From positions 124,001-188,000 of the forward strand of contig NZ_QFWQ01000002.1 of assembly GCF_003335105.1 (NCBI RefSeq): 64,000 bases of DNA, read 5' to 3'. This stretch comes from Rhodanobacter denitrificans. Its GTDB lineage: Bacteria; Pseudomonadota; Gammaproteobacteria; Xanthomonadales; Rhodanobacteraceae. Below, one piece after another: positions 59,426-64,000 of this stretch. The position numbers and the translations under genes were made by a program. The notes beneath the pieces are model-generated. The model worked only from the letters and a program-made list of their open reading frames with translations, ran no database searches and was not told where the DNA came from. Each line of letters begins with the position of its first letter. The stretch's first letter is position 1.

Positions 59426-60478
59426 ATGTCCAGCCATATCCCGATCGGGCGCAAGGTCACCCTGAACGACATCGCCGCCGGCTGCGGCGTGTCGCGCGCC
59501 ACGGTTTCGCTGGTGCTGCGCGGCAGTCCGCTGGTGAACAAGCTCACCCGCGCCCGGGTCGAGGAGGAGCTGCGCCGCCAAGGCTACGTCTACAACCGTG
59601 CCGCCGCCAACCTGCGCCGGCGCACCTCGACCAGCATCGCGCTGGTGCTGAACGATCTGGCCAACCCGTTCTTCGCCGAATTCGCCGCCGGCGTGGACGA
59701 GGCGCTGGCCGCCGCCGGTTTCGTCACCCTGCTCGGTTGCACCGGCGAATCGCCCGCGCGCGAACAGGCCGTGCTCGGCTCGCTGCTGGAGCACGGCCCG
59801 GCCGGGATCATCCTGTCGCCGGCCGAGCACAGCCGCGCAGCGGACGTGCTGGCCGCGGTCGGCCGGCGGGCGCCGCTGCTGCTGTTCAACCGCGAGCTGG
59901 GCGGCGCGCTGCCCGAATTCGCGCACTGGGACCAGCTGATGCTGGACAACCAGCATGGCGCCCGCCTGGCCACCGAACACCTGCTCGAGCGCGGCCACCG
60001 GCGCATAGCGTTCTTCGGCGGCCACCACGATTCCAGCTCGTGCCGGCAGCGCCACGCCGGCTACGCCGAGGCGATGCGCGGCGCCGGGTTGCGCACCGAA
60101 CCGCACTGGCGCATCGAATGCGCGCCGACCCGGCTGGACGCCGCCCACCACACCCCGGCCCTGTTTGCCGGCGCGTTCGCCCCCACCGCCGCAGTCTGCT
60201 ACAACGACGCGGTCGCGCTGGGGCTGATGCTCGGCCTCAACCAGCGCGGGCTGCGTCCTGGCCATGACTTCGCGCTGACCGGTTTCGACGATATCGCCGA
60301 GGCCGCGCTCGGAATGCCGCCGCTGACCACCCTGTCGGCCGCGCCGCGCGAGCGCGGCGGGCAGGCGGCGGAGCTGGTGCTTGAACGCCTGCAGCAACCG
60401 CAGGCCGCCAGCCGGCAAACCGTGGCACCGGTACGACTGATCGTCCGCGAAAGCAGCTGCCCGCCACCCATCACCTGA
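59426..60478 (+). CDS. LacI family transcriptional regulator (mannose locus)
   Basis: A 350-residue repressor-type regulator. The helix-turn-helix is VTLNDIAAGCGVSRATVSLVLRGSPLVN, the hinge region is NRAAANLRRRTS, and the ligand domain follows (ALVLNDLANPFFAEFAAGVDEAL, AVCYNDAVALGLMLGLNQRG, LTGFDDIAEAALGMPPLTTL). It probably responds to mannose or a mannoside and controls the divergent GH92 gene and the downstream permease-kinase-isomerase genes, whose first member starts 22 bases after it. Autoregulation is suggested by the operator just before its own start. Confidence 0.9.
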   Translation: MSSHIPIGRKVTLNDIAAGCGVSRATVSLVLRGSPLVNKLTRARVEEELRRQGYVYNRAAANLRRRTSTSIALVLNDLANPFFAEFAAGVDEALAAAGFVTLLGCTGESPAREQAVLGSLLEHGPAGIILSPAEHSRAADVLAAVGRRAPLLLFNRELGGALPEFAHWDQLMLDNQHGARLATEHLLERGHRRIAFFGGHHDSSSCRQRHAGYAEAMRGAGLRTEPHWRIECAPTRLDAAHHTPALFAGAFAPTAAVCYNDAVALGLMLGLNQRGLRPGHDFALTGFDDIAEAALGMPPLTTLSAAPRERGGQAAELVLERLQQPQAASRQTVAPVRLIVRESSCPPPIT

Positions 60479-60500
60479 CCACCAAACCCCGGGGAACCCC

Positions 60501-61829
60501 ATGGCCTTCGCCCAACCAACGTCAACCGCGCCCGGCACCCCCGCACGCGGCGAGCACTACACCGACTTCCCGATGGCGATGGGCGTGCTCTCCGTCATTT
60601 TCTTCATGTGGGGCTTCCTGACCTGCCTCAACGACATCCTGATCCCGCACCTGAAGTCGATCTTCCAGCTCAGCTACGCGCAGGTGATGCTGGTGCAGTT
60701 CACCTTCTTCGGCGCGTACTTCCTGATGGCGCTGCCGGCCGGCCGGCTGGTCGCCGCACTGGGCTACAAGAAGGGCATCGTGGCCGGGCTGGCGATCGCC
60801 AGCGTCGGCGCGCTGGGCTTCTGGCCGGCCGCGGGGCTGCATCTGTACCCGGCCTTCCTCGGCGCGCTGTTCGTGCTGGCCACCGGCATCACCGTGCTGC
60901 AGGTGGCGGCCAATCCCTACGTGGCCCTGCTTGGCCCGGAGCGCACCAGCTCCAGCCGGCTGACCCTGGCGCAGGCGCTGAACTCGTTCGGCACCTTCCT
61001 GGCGCCATGGTTCGGCGGCCTGCTGATCCTGTCCAATGTGGTGAAAAGCCCGGGCGAACTGGCTGCGCTGGAACCGGCGCAACGCCTGCTCTACGACACC
61101 CAGCAGGCGCAGGCGGTGCAGGGACCGTACATCGGCCTGGCCGTGGTGCTGTTCCTGTTGGCGGTGTTCGTGTGGCTGTTCCGCCTGCCGGCGCTGAGCG
61201 AGGCCACCGACAAGGGTGATCATGCGCGCCACGGCTTCGCCGAGGTTCTTCGCCATCCGCACGTGCTGTTCGGCGTGCTCGGCATCTTCTTCTACGTCGG
61301 CGCGGAAGTGTCGATCGGCAGCTTCATGGTCAACTACCTGTCGATGCCCGAGATCGGGCACCTGAGCGAGCAGCAGGCCGCCGGCTACGTCTCATGGTAC
61401 TGGGGCGGCGCGATGATCGGCCGCTTCGTCGGCTCGGCGCTGATGGCGAAGTTCTCGCCGCGCAAGCTGCTGGCCGCGTTCGCCGCGATCAACGCACTGC
61501 TGGTGCTGACCACCATGTCGAGCAGTGGTGCGCTGGCGATGTACAGCATCATCGCGATCGGCCTGTTCAACTCGATCATGTTCCCCACCATCTTCGCACT
61601 CGGCATCGAGCGGCTGGGCCCGATGACCAGCAAGGCCTCCAGCCTGCTGATCATGGCCATCGTGGGCGGTGCGATCGTGCCGTTCGTGCAGGGCGTGTTC
61701 GCCGACCGGATCGGCCTGCAGCATGCGTTCTTCCTGCCGCTGCTGTGCTACCTGTACATCGTGTTCTATGGCCTGCGCGGTTCGCGCATCCGCAGCGCCC
61801 CGGCGCCGGATGCCGGCGGAAGCCGCTGA
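60501..61829 (+). CDS. FHS-family sugar:H+ symporter (FucP/GluP type)
   Basis: An inner-membrane permease of 442 residues with 12 TM helices. Family marks are FFMWGFLTCLNDILIPHLKSIFQLSYAQ at the N-terminus, ALPAGRLVAALGYKKGIVAG, LQVAANPYVALLGPERTSSSRLTLAQALNSFGT, and MFPTIFALGIERLGPMTSKASSLLIMAIVGGAIVP in the second half. It resembles glucose/galactose and fucose permeases; context suggests mannose as a main substrate. It lies between the LacI-type regulator and a PfkB kinase, all in one direction. Confidence 0.92.
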   Translation: MAFAQPTSTAPGTPARGEHYTDFPMAMGVLSVIFFMWGFLTCLNDILIPHLKSIFQLSYAQVMLVQFTFFGAYFLMALPAGRLVAALGYKKGIVAGLAIASVGALGFWPAAGLHLYPAFLGALFVLATGITVLQVAANPYVALLGPERTSSSRLTLAQALNSFGTFLAPWFGGLLILSNVVKSPGELAALEPAQRLLYDTQQAQAVQGPYIGLAVVLFLLAVFVWLFRLPALSEATDKGDHARHGFAEVLRHPHVLFGVLGIFFYVGAEVSIGSFMVNYLSMPEIGHLSEQQAAGYVSWYWGGAMIGRFVGSALMAKFSPRKLLAAFAAINALLVLTTMSSSGALAMYSIIAIGLFNSIMFPTIFALGIERLGPMTSKASSLLIMAIVGGAIVPFVQGVFADRIGLQHAFFLPLLCYLYIVFYGLRGSRIRSAPAPDAGGSR

Positions 61830-61831
61830 GC

Positions 61832-62812
61832 ATGGCCATGCGATCCATCCTGTGCTTCGGCGAGGCGCTGATCGACCTGCACGCCGACGGTCTCGACACG
61901 CGCGGCTTTGCCGCCCGCTTCGTGCCGTTCGCCGGCGGTGCGCCGGCCAACGTGGCAGTGGCCGCGGCGCGGCTGGGCGGGCAGGCACGCTTTGCCGGCA
62001 TGCTCGCATGCGACCGCTTCGGCGACTTCCTGCTCGACAGCCTGCAGCAGGCCGGCGTCGGCACCGACGACGTGGTGCGCACCGACGCGGCGAACAGCGC
62101 GCTCGCGTTTGTCACGCTGGATGCCCACGGCGAACGCAGCTTCAGCTTCTACCGCAACGACACGGCGGACCTGCGCTTCCGGCCGGCCGACTTTCGCGCG
62201 GAGGCGTTCCGCGACCTCGCCGTGTTCCACGTCTGCTCCAACAGCATGACCGACCCGGCGCTGGCCACGACCACCCGCGAAGGCATGCAGCGCGCGCACG
62301 GTGCCGGCGCGCTGGTCAGCTTCGACGTCAACCTGCGGCCGGCGTTGTGGCCAGCCGATGCCGATCCACGCCCGTTGCTGTGGCCGGCGCTGCATCTGGC
62401 CGACGTGGTGAAGCTGAGCGCCGAGGAGTTCGCCTGGCTGGCAGTCGACGGGGAACAGGTCGCGCTGGACCGGCTGTGGCTGGGGCGTACACGGCTGGTG
62501 GTGGTGACCGACGGCGCGCAGCCGCTGCGCTGGTTCCATCCCGAGGCGGAAGGCGAGCTGCCGTGTTATCCGGTCGCGGTGGTCGACAGCACCGCCGCCG
62601 GCGACGCCTTCGTGGGCGGCCTGCTGTGCTGCCTGGCCGAGCTGGAAGCCGCCCCCGACCGGCTCGACCGCCTGGTCGCCGCCCTGCCGCGCCTGCACGC
62701 CATGCTCCGCTTCGCCGCCGCCTGCGGCGCACTCACCGTGACCCGCCAGGGCTCGTTCGCCGCGATGCCGCGTGGCGACGAGGTACTCGCTTTCATGGAG
62801 CACCAGGCATGA
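61832..62812 (+). CDS. PfkB family sugar kinase (fructokinase-like)
   Basis: A ribokinase-fold kinase of 326 residues. It has the N-terminal ILCFGEALIDLHADG, sugar-binding FAGGAPANVAVAAARLGGQARFAG, and the ATP/anion-hole signature DSTAAGDAFVGGLL with the catalytic Asp (DTxGAGD type, here with TAAGD). Fructokinase is the best match by pattern. With the isomerase downstream it would phosphorylate fructose made from mannose. It starts 2 bases after the permease stop, and its stop overlaps the next start (ATGA). Confidence 0.9.
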   Translation: MAMRSILCFGEALIDLHADGLDTRGFAARFVPFAGGAPANVAVAAARLGGQARFAGMLACDRFGDFLLDSLQQAGVGTDDVVRTDAANSALAFVTLDAHGERSFSFYRNDTADLRFRPADFRAEAFRDLAVFHVCSNSMTDPALATTTREGMQRAHGAGALVSFDVNLRPALWPADADPRPLLWPALHLADVVKLSAEEFAWLAVDGEQVALDRLWLGRTRLVVVTDGAQPLRWFHPEAEGELPCYPVAVVDSTAAGDAFVGGLLCCLAELEAAPDRLDRLVAALPRLHAMLRFAAACGALTVTRQGSFAAMPRGDEVLAFMEHQA

Positions 62813-64000
62813 ACACCACCCCCGACTTCCGCTCGCCGACCTTCCTGCGCGAGCACATTGCCCAGACGATGGCGTTCTACCATCCCCGCGCGATCGACCC
62901 GGCAGGCGGCTTCTTCCACTATTTCAGGGACGACGGCACGATCTACGACCGCAGCCACCGGCACCTGGTCAGCAGTACCCGCTTCGTCTTCAACTACGCG
63001 ATGGCGGCGATCGAATTCGACCGTGCGGATTATCTCGAAGCGGCGCGCCATGGACTGCGCTACCTGCGCGAGGTGCATCGCGACCCGTATACCGGCGGCT
63101 ATGCCTGGACGATCCGCGACGAGCAGCCGGAAGATCGCACCAACCATGCCTACGGCGTGGCCTTCGTGCTGCTCGCCTACGCCAGCGCGGTGAAGGCCGG
63201 CATCGGCGAGGCCGCCGCCTGGATGGACGAAACCTGGGACCTGCTGGAGCAGCGTTTCTGGGACGCCGACGCCGGGCTGTACCGCGACGAGGCGGACGCA
63301 AACTGGCAGTTCAGCGGCTACCGCGGGCAGAACGCGAACATGCACATGTGCGAGGCGATGCTGGCCGCGTACCAGGCCAGCGACGAGCCGCGCTACCTGG
63401 AACGGGCGCTCACCCTCGCCGACCATATGACCCGCCGCCAGGCGGCCCAGGGCGGCGGGCTGGTGTGGGAACACTACGACGCCGGCTGGCGCATCGACTG
63501 GGACTACCACCGCGACGACCCGAAGCACCTGTTCCGCCCATGGGGCTTCCAGCCGGGCCACCAGACCGAGTGGGCCAAGCTGCTGCTGATCCTGGAACCG
63601 CTGCTGCTGGAGCGCGGCCGCGAGGAAAACTGGCTGCTGCCCACCGCGATGCACCTGTTCGACACCGCGCTGGCGCGCGCCTGGGACGACGATTACGGCG
63701 GTCTCTGCTACGGCTTCGCGCCGGACGGCAGCGTCTGCGACGACGACAAGTACTTCTGGGTGCAGGCCGAATCGCTGGCCGCCGCCGCGCTGCTGCATGC
63801 GCGCACCGGCCTGGCCAGGTATGACGACTGGTACGGCAGGCTGTGGGCTTACGCCTGGCAGCATTTCGTCGACCACCGCTACGGTGCCTGGTATCGCATC
63901 CTCACCCGCGACAACCGCAAGCTCAGCGACGCGAAAAGTCCGGCCGGCAAGACCGACTACCACACCATGGGCGCCTGCCACGAAGTGCTGGCGCTGCTGC
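62809..64000 (+). CDS. AGE family epimerase/isomerase (probable mannose isomerase), 3' truncated by window
   Basis: An (alpha/alpha)6-barrel protein of the N-acylglucosamine 2-epimerase superfamily; 397 residues are visible and the gene runs past the window end. Motifs include RHLVSSTRFVFNYAMAA, TNHAYGVAFVLLAYA, YRGQNANMHMCEAMLAAYQ, FRPWGFQPGHQTEWAKLLLIL and KYFWVQAESLAAAALL, with the histidines used for general acid-base catalysis. Members interconvert mannose and fructose (ManI/YihS) or epimerise cellobiose or acylglucosamine. Next to a fructokinase and an alpha-mannosidase, mannose-to-fructose isomerisation is the most economical role. It overlaps the kinase gene by 4 bases. Confidence 0.88.
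   Translation, partial: MNTTPDFRSPTFLREHIAQTMAFYHPRAIDPAGGFFHYFRDDGTIYDRSHRHLVSSTRFVFNYAMAAIEFDRADYLEAARHGLRYLREVHRDPYTGGYAWTIRDEQPEDRTNHAYGVAFVLLAYASAVKAGIGEAAAWMDETWDLLEQRFWDADAGLYRDEADANWQFSGYRGQNANMHMCEAMLAAYQASDEPRYLERALTLADHMTRRQAAQGGGLVWEHYDAGWRIDWDYHRDDPKHLFRPWGFQPGHQTEWAKLLLILEPLLLERGREENWLLPTAMHLFDTALARAWDDDYGGLCYGFAPDGSVCDDDKYFWVQAESLAAAALLHARTGLARYDDWYGRLWAYAWQHFVDHRYGAWYRILTRDNRKLSDAKSPAGKTDYHTMGACHEVLALL

Noticed and set aside
56800-60267. Long plus-strand open frame (1155 codons) across GH92 and the LacI-type gene
   Set aside because: It lies antisense to a clear GH92 mannosidase and runs into the LacI-type gene in a wrong frame; no recognisable protein.

Overview
The window is high-GC, densely coded, gammaproteobacterial chromosome. 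Gene content points to the Lysobacterales (Xanthomonadales), most likely a Rhodanobacter/Dyella-like member of the Rhodanobacteraceae. The reasons are the yebC-ruvC-ruvA-kup-ruvB-ybgC-tolQRAB-pal-cpoB-queE-queC-tRNA-Lys block, the xanthomonad-type minor pilin cluster ending in pilY1, sucCD divergent from pilS, and TonB-dependent receptors sitting next to LacI-regulated glycosidases. The genus is inferred; no rRNA is present.

Layout. 1-2598: 3' part of glnS, a zinc deaminase and a TVP38-type membrane protein. 2815-9548: minor type IV pilin operon pilE-fimT-pilV-pilW-pilX-pilY1 behind a TTGACA promoter and closed by a strong terminator. 9582-21884 (minus): housekeeping block from yebC to tRNA-Lys, covering Holliday junction resolution, K+ uptake, the Tol-Pal envelope machine and queuosine precursor synthesis. 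21983-25611 (minus): hydrolase, aspS, a DUF3011 protein and an FmdB zinc ribbon. 25908-28436: a TonB-dependent receptor with its terminator. 28531-38112: clpB with a sigma-32-like promoter, pgeF, rluD, bamD (plus strand), nadE, sucCD.

38416-50195 holds pilS and pilR, the two-component pair for pilin transcription. They are separated by about 8.7 kb of unrelated sugar genes: a LacI regulator, a GH65 phosphorylase fused to beta-phosphoglucomutase, a TonB-dependent receptor, an MFS transporter and a truncated secreted-protein remnant. A pair of LacI-type operators lies in the divergent promoter region. This cassette inside the pilSR locus is the most notable arrangement in the window.

50262-50338 is a GTAG-type REPIN-like inverted repeat. 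50348-56927 (minus) encodes two MacB/FtsX-type permeases without an ATPase, then a phosphorelay of sensor kinase, single-domain response regulator and hybrid REC-kinase-REC. 56956-64000 is a second LacI-controlled carbohydrate locus that reads as a mannose pathway: secreted GH92 alpha-mannosidase, LacI regulator with two matching operators, FHS-type sugar permease, PfkB sugar kinase and an AGE-family epimerase/isomerase cut by the window end.

Other unexplained structure: a run of back-to-back palindromes between ruvB and kup, whose last stem contains the kup stop codon, and a 26-bp imperfect hairpin between queE and queC.
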